Notes: generated from the letters alone by a model not told the origin. Positions 31,203 through 39,611 are shown, counted from the first letter of the stretch. The stretch: DNA of 64,000 bases from Oryzisolibacter propanilivorax (GCF_900103645.1 NZ_FNHP01000009.1:83168-147167); one strand, 5' to 3'. Made by a program: numbers and translations.

Positions 31203-31736
31203 TCGCACGATCTGTTCTCTTCCCTCGATTCCTTCGCTGCCGTTTCTTCTGCTGCTGGTTCATTGCTCGTTCGCGATGTTGCGGGTGAGTACCGCTCGGC
31301 CGAGCCTGCCGAAGTGCTGCAGGCGGCGCTGCGGGTGCTGGCAGGCCAGTTGCGCGGGACCGAGATGCTGTCGTCGCCGCAGGCGGTGCGCGACTTCTTG
31401 CGCATCAAGCTGGGCACGCTGGAGCACGAGGTGTTTGCGGTGATCCATCTGGATACCCAACACCGGGTCATCGAGTATGTGGAGATGTTCAGGGGCACGG
31501 TGAGCCAGACCTCGGTGTACCCGCGCGAGATCGTCAAGGAAGCCCTGGCGCGAAATTCGGCGGCGCTGATTCTGGTGCACAACCATCCGTCGGGTGTGGC
31601 CGAGCCGTCGCGGGCGGACGAGATGCTGACGCAGACGCTCAAGAGCGCGCTGTCGCTGGTGGACGTGCGGGTCATCGATCACCTGATCGTGGCCGGGCCG
31701 ACGATCCTGTCCTTTGCCGAGCGCGGGCTGATCTGA
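31200..31736 (+). CDS. radC: RadC-family JAMM-domain protein
   Basis: 178 aa. The C-terminal two thirds is the RadC/MPN+ domain, with metal motif HNHPSGVAEPSRAD (His, His, Ser, Asp) and IDHLIVAG near the end. ICE-borne RadC proteins are common; despite the name a DNA-repair role is not established, and a role in the element's own DNA processing or anti-restriction is only guessed. The start was set at ATG 31200, at the end of the leader repeat with GGAG before it. A strong terminator follows. Confidence 0.9.
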   Translation: MSHDLFSSLDSFAAVSSAAGSLLVRDVAGEYRSAEPAEVLQAALRVLAGQLRGTEMLSSPQAVRDFLRIKLGTLEHEVFAVIHLDTQHRVIEYVEMFRGTVSQTSVYPREIVKEALARNSAALILVHNHPSGVAEPSRADEMLTQTLKSALSLVDVRVIDHLIVAGPTILSFAERGLI

Positions 31737-31744
31737 GCCCGCGC

Positions 31745-31774
31745 AACCGGGAGCCGCATGGGCTCCCGGTTTTT
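31745..31774 (+). terminator. Rho-independent terminator after radC
   Basis: AACCGGGAGCC (31745-31755) pairs with GGCTCCCGGTT (31761-31771), loop GCATG, followed by further T (31772-31774). It lies 8 bp after the radC stop. Confidence 0.8.
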
Positions 31775-31832
31775 CGTATGCCGTGGACAGCGTGCCATGG
31801 CATGGCACGAGACCGTTGCAGGACTGGGGTGG

Positions 31833-32006
31833 GGCTGGCTTGCTGTTGCACCCAGCGTGCCACGCCGTTCTCGCCGTCAAGGTCGGCGCGCATCGGTGAT
31901 GCGCTGGCGGCCTGGACGGCCGTCTTCGAACCTTGACCGCTGCGCTGCACCGTGACCCGGAGGCTGCGGGCAAACCCGCCCGGTATTTCTTCTGGAGTTC
32001 ACCATG
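31833..32006 (+). repeat. Long leader repeat, copy 2 (before DUF2958 gene)
   Basis: About 170 bp related to 31036-31202, again ending exactly at the next start codon (CTGGAGTTCACCATG). Both copies therefore supply promoter/leader and ribosome site to different genes. Confidence 0.6.
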
Positions 32007-32351
32007 AACGCACTCATCAACGACGCGCAGCGCGTGCTGCTGCTGGCCAACGGCCGCGAATCACTGCAGAACGCCGACTTCGATCCGGCGCCCGTGGTCA
32101 AGCTGTTCACGCCCGATGCGGGCGCGACCTGGCTGCTGACGGAGATCGATCCTGACGACCATGACCATGCCTTCGGTCTTTGCGACCTGGGCCTGGGCGC
32201 ACCCGAACTGGGCTGGGTCAGTCTGCAGGAGCTGGCAACCGTGCGGGGACGGCTGGGATTGCCGGTCGAGCGTGATCTGCACTTTCGCGCTGAGAAGCGG
32301 CTGAGCGCCTACGCGCGTGATGCGCGGCTGGCCGGGCGGGTCGTCGTCTGA
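32004..32351 (+). CDS. DUF2958 protein (copy 1)
   Basis: 115 aa, entirely DUF2958: KLFTPDAGATWLLTEIDPDD, FGLCDLGLGAPELGWVSL, and RDLHFRAEKRLSAYA. These short proteins are regular residents of ICEs and plasmids; function unknown. A related but distinct copy lies at 41296-41643 (shared RLFTPDA-IWLL, DLGIGMPELG). Expressed from the long leader repeat. Confidence 0.88.
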   Translation: MNALINDAQRVLLLANGRESLQNADFDPAPVVKLFTPDAGATWLLTEIDPDDHDHAFGLCDLGLGAPELGWVSLQELATVRGRLGLPVERDLHFRAEKRLSAYARDARLAGRVVV

Positions 32352-32357
32352 CCCGCC

Positions 32358-32382
32358 ATCAGGGCGTCACCGACGCCCTGAT
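32358..32382. terminator. Bidirectional hairpin between convergent genes
   Basis: ATCAGGGCGTC (32358-32368) is inverted at 32372-32382, loop ACC. No long T-run, but the position between the DUF2958 stop and the stop of the minus-strand gene suggests a shared terminator. Confidence 0.5.
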
Positions 32383-32384
32383 CC

Positions 32385-33056
32385 TCAGGGTTTGAGCAGA
32401 TCCGGCAGGCAGTCGGCGAATGCCGGCTGGACCTTGCTCATCGGCTTGGTGATGGCTTTATCGCCGGTGAGGACGGCCATCGTCATGGCGGTCATGGTGC
32501 TCAGGCCGTTCGAGTTGCGCAGCACCTGCAAGGCCAGGTGCATGGGGAAGCCATCGGCATTGCGTCGCAGGGGATGGATGCCGCCGTGCACGAACGAGTT
32601 CATGGCGTTCCAGGAGATGTCCTTGAAGTGGACCAGCATCTGGTGGGCCGCTGCCGGCGTGTCCTGTCCGACGCGTTTGCCGATCTGATCGATCATGTCC
32701 TTTGCGCTGGGCAGGTTCTTGGCGGCCTGTTCGGCTTCCAGCGTGAGCGGGGCCGACAGCTTCTCGATCGCGGTCTCGGGGGCCGCATAGATGAGCCACA
32801 TCGCGCGGGTCAGCGCTTCGAACTGCAGCCGCATCAGGCCGGCAGCCGAGGTCGGCATGCCCAGCGCCATCAAGGCATGCAAGGCCGTGGCGTGTTCCAT
32901 GGCGACCAGGCACATACCGAGAGCAGCTTCGCCGCGTGGAGAGCCGTCGAACTCGGCGTCGCCCAGCAGTTCGTTGAACCGTTCATGCAGGGCCTTCGAG
33001 CGCTGGAGCATGTGTTCCAGGGGATCGTCGGAATCGGCGTGTTCTGTCTCGGACAT
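32385..33056 (-). CDS. Conserved helical protein of unknown function (DUF5677/DUF6988-like)
   Basis: 223 aa, mostly alpha-helical, no signal or membrane segment. Recognisable stretches are LGMCLVAMEHATALHALMA, AAGLMRLQFEALTRAMWLIY, and FVHGGIHPLRRNADG. The EALTRA/FVHGG pattern recalls the uncharacterised DUF5677-type families often found on mobile elements. ATG chosen at MSETEH; the frame is open upstream to 33335 but that part is low-complexity GC-rich leader. Convergent with the DUF2958 gene. Confidence 0.6.
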   Translation of the reverse strand: MSETEHADSDDPLEHMLQRSKALHERFNELLGDAEFDGSPRGEAALGMCLVAMEHATALHALMALGMPTSAAGLMRLQFEALTRAMWLIYAAPETAIEKLSAPLTLEAEQAAKNLPSAKDMIDQIGKRVGQDTPAAAHQMLVHFKDISWNAMNSFVHGGIHPLRRNADGFPMHLALQVLRNSNGLSTMTAMTMAVLTGDKAITKPMSKVQPAFADCLPDLLKP

Positions 33057-33605
33057 GGCGTCATCGTAAAGGCCACTTTGCGTTCGGACGTCCCCGGCCC
33101 CCTGGGAGATGGCCGGTCGCGCTGTCGTGCGCGTGGCGCATCGAGCCTCGCTGCGCAAGTCTCGCCCGCTTCGGGCTTCCATCGTTCCCTCGCTCCGCTC
33201 GGCTGACGCCTCCGGCCCGGCTTGCAGCTTCGGGCCTGCGCGCTTCGCTTGCCGTGCGGTCGGCGTGCAGTGCGGCCGTTGCCTGGTGAGCCGTCTTTCC
33301 CTGACTCCATCACCTTCTTCGCGACGGTAGCCCACGGCCCGGTGCCGTCAAGGCGCGCAGGGCCGTGTCCTCGGCTGTGCCTGCGGGCCGCACCCACCCT
33401 GCGCTTGTCTCCTTGACAGCCCCCGTCCGCGCGCTCCCTTTTGTCGCGGGCGATGAACTCAGGAATGACGGTGGCAACGAGGCCAACCGGGTTCTTCGTG
33501 CCGACCGCACCGAACAGCCACGAGGCTGGGCTCCGAATCTTGGAATCCGGTGTGCGGTTTCTTCAACAGCCAACGGACATCCGTTGATTTTTTCAGGAGA
33601 AAGAC
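33057..33605 (+). other. 549-bp gene-free leader of the DUF932 gene
   Basis: No gene supported on either strand. It holds the third block-A-like GC-rich segment (about 33129-33253), a TTGACA at 33413-33418, and ends in a terminator-like hairpin just before the ribosome site (separate entry). Confidence 0.5.
33571..33593 (+). terminator. Terminator-like hairpin directly before the DUF932 ribosome site
   Basis: CAACGG (33571-33576) pairs with CCGTTG (33581-33586), followed by A and a six-T run; AGGAG follows at 33595-33599 and the ATG at 33606. The hairpin lies in the leader of a single gene, so it may be an attenuator. Confidence 0.55.
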
Positions 33606-34433
33606 ATGCAACTCGCCTCCCGCTTCGCTTCCCGTTCCCCGGTGCTGCGCTCCGAACACCCTTTGTCGGATGACCAGATCCGGGCCGTGGTGCCGTCCAT
33701 CTTTGCCGACGCTCCCCATCAAAGCCGTTCGCAGCGTTACGCCTACATCCCCACCGCCGCCGTTCTCACCGAGTTGCGAAAGGAAGGGTTCCAGCCCTTC
33801 ATGGTGGCGCAGACCCGCGTGCGCCAGGACGACCGGCGCGACTTCACCAAGCACATGATCCGGCTGCGTCATGCCAACCAGATCAACGCCCGCGAAGCCA
33901 ACGAAATCATCCTGCTGAACTCGCACGACGGCACCAGCAGCTACCAGCTGCTGGCGGGCATGTTCCGCTTCGTCTGCCAAAACGGACTGGTGTGCGGCGA
34001 CACCGTGGCCGATGTGCGCGTGCCGCACAAGGGCGACGTGGCAGGGCAGGTGATCGAGGGCGCCTATCAGGTGTTGGATGGCTTCGACCGGGCGCTGGCA
34101 TCGCGCGAATCCATGCAGGCCATCTCGCTGGATGCCGGGGAGTCGGAAGTGTTCGCACGCGCCGCGCTGGCCCTCAAGTACGACGACCCCGACAAGCCCG
34201 CACCTGTCACCGAAACCCAGGTGCTGGCCCCGCGCCGCTTCGACGACCGCCGCCCCGACCTGTGGAGCGTGTTCAACCGCACCCAGGAAAACCTCGTCAA
34301 GGGCGGATTGCAGGGCCGCGCCGCCAATGGCCGCAGGCAGCAGACCCGCCCGGTGCAGGGCATCGACCAGAACCTGCGCCTGAACCGCGCCCTGTGGCTG
34401 CTGGCCGATGGCATGCGCCAGCTCAAGGCCTGA
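33606..34433 (+). CDS. DUF932 protein
   Basis: 275 aa. The N-terminal and central parts match DUF932 (YAYIPTAAVLTELRKEGFQP, KHMIRLRHANQINAREANEI, GMFRFVCQNGLVCGD). Phage, plasmid and ICE proteins of this family are of unknown biochemical role; in ICEs they sit near parB/repA. Good ribosome site AGGAG. Followed after 107 bp by the large parB gene with a hairpin in the gap. Confidence 0.9.
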   Translation: MQLASRFASRSPVLRSEHPLSDDQIRAVVPSIFADAPHQSRSQRYAYIPTAAVLTELRKEGFQPFMVAQTRVRQDDRRDFTKHMIRLRHANQINAREANEIILLNSHDGTSSYQLLAGMFRFVCQNGLVCGDTVADVRVPHKGDVAGQVIEGAYQVLDGFDRALASRESMQAISLDAGESEVFARAALALKYDDPDKPAPVTETQVLAPRRFDDRRPDLWSVFNRTQENLVKGGLQGRAANGRRQQTRPVQGIDQNLRLNRALWLLADGMRQLKA

Positions 34434-34451
34434 CGCCCACCGATTTTTCCC

Positions 34452-34470
34452 GGAGGGGCTCGGCCCCTCC
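34452..34470 (+). terminator. GC-rich hairpin between DUF932 and parB genes
   Basis: GGAGGGGC (34452-34459) pairs with GCCCCTCC (34463-34470), loop TCG. Preceded by TTTTT on the + strand rather than followed by it, so termination on this strand is doubtful; it could stabilise the upstream transcript end. Confidence 0.4.
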
Positions 34471-34540
34471 ATGCCTTCCCTCGTGTTTGCTGTTTCCGTC
34501 CTTTTCGTTCTTTCTGTTCTCTCACCGTAGGAGTTTCATC

Positions 34541-36565
34541 ATGAATGCCATCACCCATCCAGAAGCCCAGGCCCTCCACACCGCTGCGGCCAGTGCCGTC
34601 ATCCCGGCGCAGCCCGCGCAGCACATGCTGCTGGTGCTGCTGTCGCATCTGCGCCCCTCGCGCCGCAACGTGCGCAAGACGGCCGGGCCGTCCATCGATG
34701 CGCTGGCCGCGAGCATCGAGCGCGTGGGCTTGCTGCAAAACCTGACCGTGACGCTGGCCCCCGATGGTGTGCATTACGAAGTGGTGGCCGGTGGCCGCCG
34801 CCTTGCCGCCCTCAAGCTGCTGGCCAAGAGACACCGCATCGCCCGGGATTGGCCGGTGCCGTGCCTGCAGGTGCAGGATGCCAGCGCCCGCACCGCGAGC
34901 CTGACCGAGAACGTGCAGCGCGAGGCCATGCACCCGGCCGACCAGTTCGAGGCCTTCGCCGCGCTGGTGGCCGAGGGCCGGCCCGTCGAGGACATCGCGG
35001 CAGACTTCGCCGTCACGCCGCTGGTGGTGGAGCGCCGCCTGAAGCTGGCGAATGTCTCGCAGCGCCTGATGGCCGACTACCGCGCCGACGCGGTGAGCCT
35101 GGACCAGTTGATGGCGCTGGCGATCACGGACGACCATGGCGCGCAGGAGGCGGCGTTCTACGGCGCGCCGCAATGGCAGCGCAGCCCGCTGGCTCTGCGC
35201 GAGCGGCTGACCGAGCGCGAGACGGGCGCGGCCGATGCGCTGGTGCGCTTCATTGGGCTGGCGGCCTACGAGCAGGCGGGCGGCAGCATCCGCCGCGACC
35301 TCTTCGCCGAAGGGGATGCGGGCGTGTACGTGACCGACACCGCATTGCTGGAAACGCTGGTGCGCGAGAAGCTGCAGGTGCAGGCCGAGGCCGTGCGCGC
35401 GGAGGGCTGGGCCTGGGTCGAGGCCGTGCCCAGCGCCACCCATGCCGACCTGCAGGCATTCCAGCGTGCACCGAGGGAGCGGCGCAGCCCGACCCGGCGC
35501 GAGGCCCAGCGCATCGAGAAACTGCAGGCGCGGATGCAAGCCATTGGCGAGGCCGTGGATGCGGCGATGGACGCCGACGACCAGGACAAGGCCGAGGTGT
35601 TGGAAGAAGAAGGCGAACGCCTGGGCGAGCAACTGCAGGCGCTGGAAGCGGGCTTGCTGGACTGCGCCCCGAGCGTGAAGGCCGCAGCGGGCGCCATCGT
35701 CACCATCGACCGGCAGGGGGAACCCGTGATCCATCGCGGGCTGCTGCGCGAGGCCGAGGCCCGGGCGCTGCGCACGCTGGGGCGGCTGCGGCTGGGTCAG
35801 GCGCTGGGTAGCGTGGAAGGCGCCGACACGAACGAGGGCGAGGATGGCGAGGCACCCCCGGCCGCGACCGTCTCCGACCGGCTGGCGCAGCGCCTGAGCG
35901 CGCACCGCACAGCCGCGCTGCAGGTCGAGGTGGCCCGGCACCCGCAGGCGGCATTGGCCGCGCTGATGCATGGCATGGTGCAGACCGTTTTGCAGGATCG
36001 CCACTATGGCCCCGGTCGCGATTCATTGCCGCTGGGCGTGCGCCTGACCGTGCAGGATCGGCTGGACACCCTGGCCCCCGATCTGCCGGAGTCGCCTGCC
36101 GCTGGCGCGCTGCGCGAGGTTCGGCAGGCATGGGCCGGGAAGCTTCCCGAGGACAGTGCCGCACGGTTCGCCGCGCTGCTGGCGATGCCGCAGGATGAAC
36201 TGGTGCGGCTGCTGGCGGTGTGCGTGGCTGCGACGGTGGACGTGGTGACGCCGCGTGCCACACCGCACCCACCCGGCGCGGAACTGGCGCAGGCTGTGGG
36301 GCTGGACATGGCCGCGTGGTGGAAGCCGACCGCCGAGGGGTATTTCAAGCACGTTTCCAAGGCCGTGATCCTGGAGGCCGTGGGGCAGTTCGCGCCGGCG
36401 CATGCGGCCCGGCTGGCGAAGCTCAAGAAGACCGACATCGCCAGCGAAGCCGATCGGCTGGTGGAGGGGACGGGGTGGATGCCTGCGATGCTCAAGGCCG
36501 AAGGCGCGGGCGACAGCGAGCAGGACGCCGCTGCACCGGCCGAAGGTGAGGTGCTGTCTACCTGA
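34541..36565 (+). CDS. parB: Large ParB/RepB/Spo0J-family protein
   Basis: 674 aa, about twice a normal ParB. The ParB nuclease-like N-terminal domain (about 24-115) has LRPSRRNVRKT, SIERVGLLQNLTV, VVAGGRRLAALKLL and the box-II-like ENVQREAMHPADQFEAF. A helix-turn-helix (about 135-170) follows. The long C-terminal region includes a charged coiled coil (RREAQRIEKLQARMQ; EEEGERLGEQLQALEAG) and a C-terminal domain typical of ICE ParB-like proteins. Role: segregation/maintenance of the excised element, or nicking/regulation. The ribosome site GGAG-TTTCATC-ATG is the same as before the DUF736 gene. Confidence 0.9.
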   Translation: MNAITHPEAQALHTAAASAVIPAQPAQHMLLVLLSHLRPSRRNVRKTAGPSIDALAASIERVGLLQNLTVTLAPDGVHYEVVAGGRRLAALKLLAKRHRIARDWPVPCLQVQDASARTASLTENVQREAMHPADQFEAFAALVAEGRPVEDIAADFAVTPLVVERRLKLANVSQRLMADYRADAVSLDQLMALAITDDHGAQEAAFYGAPQWQRSPLALRERLTERETGAADALVRFIGLAAYEQAGGSIRRDLFAEGDAGVYVTDTALLETLVREKLQVQAEAVRAEGWAWVEAVPSATHADLQAFQRAPRERRSPTRREAQRIEKLQARMQAIGEAVDAAMDADDQDKAEVLEEEGERLGEQLQALEAGLLDCAPSVKAAAGAIVTIDRQGEPVIHRGLLREAEARALRTLGRLRLGQALGSVEGADTNEGEDGEAPPAATVSDRLAQRLSAHRTAALQVEVARHPQAALAALMHGMVQTVLQDRHYGPGRDSLPLGVRLTVQDRLDTLAPDLPESPAAGALREVRQAWAGKLPEDSAARFAALLAMPQDELVRLLAVCVAATVDVVTPRATPHPPGAELAQAVGLDMAAWWKPTAEGYFKHVSKAVILEAVGQFAPAHAARLAKLKKTDIASEADRLVEGTGWMPAMLKAEGAGDSEQDAAAPAEGEVLST

Positions 36566-36715
36566 TCGGCCCCATGCCCTGGCAGGCCCGGCCTTCGGTC
36601 GGGGCCTGCCTTCAAATCCAGGCGCGGCGGTGGCCGCGCCCGGTTTCACCGCCAATCCAAGACTGCCACGCCACCGCCTTCGCGGTGCTCAGACGGCGGC
36701 GCATGCATATAGTTG

Positions 36716-36746
36716 TTGACTTAGAGCGTGCTCTAACTTCTAGGAT
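36716..36746 (+). promoter_or_regulatory. MerR-type promoter with 19-bp spacer and central operator
   Basis: TTGACT (36716-36721), 19-bp spacer, TAGGAT (36741-36746). The spacer carries the dyad TTAGAGCGTGCTCTAA (36721-36736), 16 bp, perfectly symmetric. This is the textbook architecture for activation by MerR-family proteins. The predicted start point falls at or next to the GTG start codon at 36753. Confidence 0.8.
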
Positions 36747-36752
36747 CATCCC

Positions 36753-37202
36753 GTGGAATCTCAACTGAGCATTGATGAAGTCGCCAAGCGCACGGGCCTG
36801 ACGGCCTACACCCTGCGCTACTACGAGCGCATCGGCTTGATCGCCCCTGTCGGTCGTGCGGCTGGGGGCCAGCGGCGCTACGCGGCATCGGATATGGCTT
36901 GGATTGAATTCCTGCTGCGTTTGCGGACGACGCATATGCCCATTGGCAAGATGCAGGCGTTCGCAAAGTTACGCGGCGCTGGGGACTCGACGGTGCCGGA
37001 TCGTCGCCAGATGCTGGAGGAACACCTGACGGACGTTCTTGCAGAGATCGAAGCGATGCGGCAATCCGCAGATGCTTTGCAGGCGAAGATCGAGCACTAC
37101 CGCTCGTTGGCGCAGTCCTTGGCGTCGGATTCAATCTCTGATGAAGGACGTGCTGATGAACATCGAAAACCGCTACGAACGCGGACTCGCAAAACTGCGT
37201 GA
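36753..37202 (+). CDS. MerR-family transcriptional regulator
   Basis: 149 aa. The N-terminal winged helix SIDEVAKRTGLTAYTLRYYE is followed by RIGLIAPVGRAAGGQRRY and a long dimerisation helix (about 75-125). There is no cysteine at all, so it is not a classical metal sensor; it resembles the AdhR/YafC-type group that senses reactive aldehydes or redox stress. GTG start; the promoter position suggests a leaderless mRNA. The following gene overlaps by 47 bp, so the regulator and its two targets form one autoregulated operon. Confidence 0.88.
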   Translation: MESQLSIDEVAKRTGLTAYTLRYYERIGLIAPVGRAAGGQRRYAASDMAWIEFLLRLRTTHMPIGKMQAFAKLRGAGDSTVPDRRQMLEEHLTDVLAEIEAMRQSADALQAKIEHYRSLAQSLASDSISDEGRADEHRKPLRTRTRKTA

Positions 37203-37539
37203 GATCGACGGCGAGGCCGGCGAGCGCGTCGTGCAAAGCCTGGAGGGCATTGCCCCCGACTTTGCGCGCTACCTGATCGAGTTTCCCTTCGGCGACGTGT
37301 ATTCCCGTCCCGGCCTCGACCTGAAAAGCCGCGAAATCGCGGTGGTCGCTGCACTGACCGCGCTGGGCAATGCGGCGCCCCAGCTCAAGGTGCATATCCA
37401 GGCGGCTCTCAATGTGGGGGTGACACGCGATGAAGTCGTCGAGACCATCATGCAGATGGCCGTCTATGCGGGGTTTCCTGCTGCCTTGAACGGGCTATCG
37501 GCCGCCAAGGAAGTGTTTGCGCAAGGGGATGCCCGATGA
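37156..37539 (+). CDS. Carboxymuconolactone decarboxylase-family protein
   Basis: 127 aa. CMD-domain helices: LKSREIAVVAALTALGNAAP and VGVTRDEVVETIMQMAVYAG. It has no Cys, so it lacks the CxxC of AhpD-type peroxidase partners and belongs to the gamma-CMD-like group. The substrate is unknown. The start is ATG 37156 with GAAGGA upstream; ATG 37141 is also in frame. Overlaps merR and, by ATGA, the following gene. MerR-CMD pairs often deal with small reactive organic molecules; that is inference. Confidence 0.85.
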   Translation: MNIENRYERGLAKLREIDGEAGERVVQSLEGIAPDFARYLIEFPFGDVYSRPGLDLKSREIAVVAALTALGNAAPQLKVHIQAALNVGVTRDEVVETIMQMAVYAGFPAALNGLSAAKEVFAQGDAR

Positions 37540-38369
37540 AGCGAATCATTTCCTATGCGGGCTTGGTTCTGGGGGTTGCCGGTGCCGCCATGCCAGCAAG
37601 CGCCGCGCAAGCAGATGCAATACCCAGGACCCAGGTGGCCGAGCGGCAGCAGCCCATCCTCATCCATGACGGATTGAGTTCGCCCGTCGGCATGGCCCAT
37701 GACGACGGCGGCAATCTGTACGTGGCCAACTGGTCGGCTGGCACGGTTCTGAGATTCGCGCCGGACGGGCGTCGCAGCGTCTTTGCCGATGGGCTGAGTG
37801 GCCCGTCGGGACTTGCCATCTCGCGGGCGGGCGACATCTATGTGGCTTCCTACAGCGAGGATTTGGTCTGGCGCTTCACGCCGAGCGGAAAGCGAAGCGT
37901 CTTTGTGCGGGGACTGGCGACGCCTGCGGGTTTGTCCTTTGATGCGAAGGGACGACTGTTGATCGCCAACCGGCGAACCCACCAGATTCTGGCCGCGCAT
38001 CCGAATGGAAAGATCGACGTGGCAGCCGAAGGGCTGCAAACGCCAGTGGGCGCAGTCGAACTTCCCAACGGTGACATTCTGGTGAGCAACATCGCTGGAG
38101 GTATTTCTCTGGTGTCGGGCCGCCTGCAGGCCCGCACCATCAACGCTGATCTGGCAAGCCCCGGTCCAGGCATCGTGCGGTCAGGTGCCGATGCGGCCTA
38201 TGTCGTGGACTACGGAGGTACGACCATCAGCAAAGTGGATCGCAACGGCAGGCGAACGGTGATTGCCGATGGTCTGAGCAGCCCTGTGGGCCTGGCACTC
38301 GCGCCCGATGGCAGCCTGGTGGTGGCGACCTGGGGGGCGAATTCAGTTTTCCGCATTGGGCGGCCGTAA
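37536..38369 (+). CDS. Exported beta-propeller protein, SMP-30/NHL-like
   Basis: 277 aa. A Sec signal peptide (MKRIISYAGLVLGVAGAAMP, cleavage after ASAA) leads into a propeller of about six blades with the repeat GL-SPVGMAHDDGGNLYVANW, GPSGLAISRAGDIYVASYSE, TPAGLSFDAKGRLLIANRR. Family members include SMP-30/gluconolactonase lactonases; no certain metal ligands can be assigned here, so enzymatic activity is open. Periplasmic. Third gene of the MerR-controlled operon. The following 820 bp contain no supported gene. Confidence 0.82.
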   Translation: MKRIISYAGLVLGVAGAAMPASAAQADAIPRTQVAERQQPILIHDGLSSPVGMAHDDGGNLYVANWSAGTVLRFAPDGRRSVFADGLSGPSGLAISRAGDIYVASYSEDLVWRFTPSGKRSVFVRGLATPAGLSFDAKGRLLIANRRTHQILAAHPNGKIDVAAEGLQTPVGAVELPNGDILVSNIAGGISLVSGRLQARTINADLASPGPGIVRSGADAAYVVDYGGTTISKVDRNGRRTVIADGLSSPVGLALAPDGSLVVATWGANSVFRIGRP

Positions 38370-39191
38370 GCACATCACCACGATGGGTCGCGAAGCAAGC
38401 AGAGGTTGAGCGTGCCGGCGCGTTGCGCCGTCGGGCTTTGCGGGCTGCGCCCCGTGCCGTCTTCGTCGTCACGGCCATTCGGCTCCAATCCCTCACGCCT
38501 TCGCGCCTGCGGCGCTGCGCGCTTCGCTTGCCTCCAGGGGATCGGCACAAGGCCCATCCCCGCCGCGCGGGCTTGGCGCCCCTTGGATACCGCCGAACCG
38601 GCATCGCCGGATCGGCAGGTTCAGCGCCCCTCCGCTACGGGCTGGGTGCGGCAGGTACGCCTTGGCTTGCTGCGGCAGGTTGCACGGATGCGTGCCGTCC
38701 TCGACGCTGGCGGTTCCTGCCTATCACGTCACGAAGGACTCACGGACATCCCGCCCGGCATCGCCATGGAGATTCCACGCCACGCCTCAAGGCCGGCGCC
38801 ACACGGTGCGGCAGGGGCGTTCTCGCTTGTCGTCGGGTGGTTGACCTGGCGCGCGTCAGCGGGCGAGCCGGAGAAGCCTTCGTGCGGGGATGCCGAGTCG
38901 GCCCTGTCTCCTTTCGGAGCGGTTCGGCCCAAGGCGTCCTTGTGTTGTTGTGAATCCTGGCGGTGGCACGGCTGCGCCTCGGGCTTCATGGCCGCAACCG
39001 TCCGCCGAAACCAATTTCCCCTGCTTTGTCACTGCGTTCGGCGCATTCCTCGCGGAGCCAAATTGTTGTCGCCTTCCGGTTCTCCACTGCGTTGCGACCG
39101 CAGGCGGTGCAGCCCGCCCGTCCCCCGCCGGCCGGATCACAACAAGGACGCGATGGGCGCGAACCTTGTTCAACCGAAAAGGAGTTTCATC
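38370..39191 (+). other. 822-bp gene-free GC-rich region before the DUF736 gene
   Basis: A frame from 38406 runs into the DUF736 gene, but its upstream part is Arg/Pro/Ala-rich with no family signature and is not supported. The region carries the third copy of the 18-bp word CTGCGCGCTTCGCTTGCC (38515-38532) within a block A homologue (38443-38532) that starts GCGGGCTGCGCCCCG, also found at 30928. It may encode an RNA or a very long leader. Confidence 0.5.
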
Positions 39192-39506
39192 ATGGCCAAC
39201 ATCGGCACCTTCACCGCAGACAAAGACGGCTTCACCGGCACGCTTCGCACCCTGACGCTCAATGTCAAGGTCAAGCTGGTTCCCAACGACAAGGGCAACA
39301 GCGAGAACGCCCCCGACTACCGCCTGCAATCGAGCAGTCACGATATCGGCGCGGCGTGGAGGAAGACCAGCGAGGCTGGGCGGGAGTACCTGTCCGTGAC
39401 CCTGGATGACCCTTCGTTCCCTGCTGCGGTCTATGCCCGCCTGATCGAAGGCGAGGACGGAACTCACGACCTGATCTGGTCGCGCAGCAAACCACAGGCC
39501 GCCTGA
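39192..39506 (+). CDS. DUF736 protein
   Basis: 104 aa, entirely DUF736: [61 protein letters not shown] small, abundant ICE/plasmid-encoded family of unknown function. Ribosome site AGGAG-TTTCATC-ATG is the same as in front of parB. A very long perfect hairpin follows the stop. Confidence 0.92.
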   Translation: MANIGTFTADKDGFTGTLRTLTLNVKVKLVPNDKGNSENAPDYRLQSSSHDIGAAWRKTSEAGREYLSVTLDDPSFPAAVYARLIEGEDGTHDLIWSRSKPQAA

Positions 39507-39507
39507 C

Positions 39508-39552
39508 ATTCAACCCTGCGCCCCGCCCTGTGGGCGGGGCGCAGGGTTGAAT
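39508..39552. terminator. Very stable 21-bp hairpin after the DUF736 gene
   Basis: Arms 39508-39528 and 39532-39552 are perfectly complementary, loop TGT, core AACCCTGCGCCCCGCCC. No T-run follows. It lies 2 bp after the stop and separates the DUF736 gene from the convergent HEPN cassette; likely a transcription block or mRNA 3' stabiliser. Confidence 0.65.
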
Positions 39553-39611
39553 GGAGCAAACGCTACACGGCGGCAGGGAGCCCGTATGGTTTGATGTGCG
39601 CCTGAGATAGG

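Noticed and set aside
31201..31736. radC as part of the CBASS operon, because it also has a JAMM motif
   Set aside because: A 324-bp gap with its own leader and a terminator after radC separate it; Cap3 already provides the CBASS JAMM protease, and radC is a general ICE gene.
38406..39191. Upstream extension of the DUF736 frame (would give a 366-residue protein)
   Set aside because: DUF736 proteins are about 100 residues, the ribosome site AGGAG sits just before ATG 39192, and the extension is low-complexity Arg/Pro/Ala sequence overlapping a repeat block.
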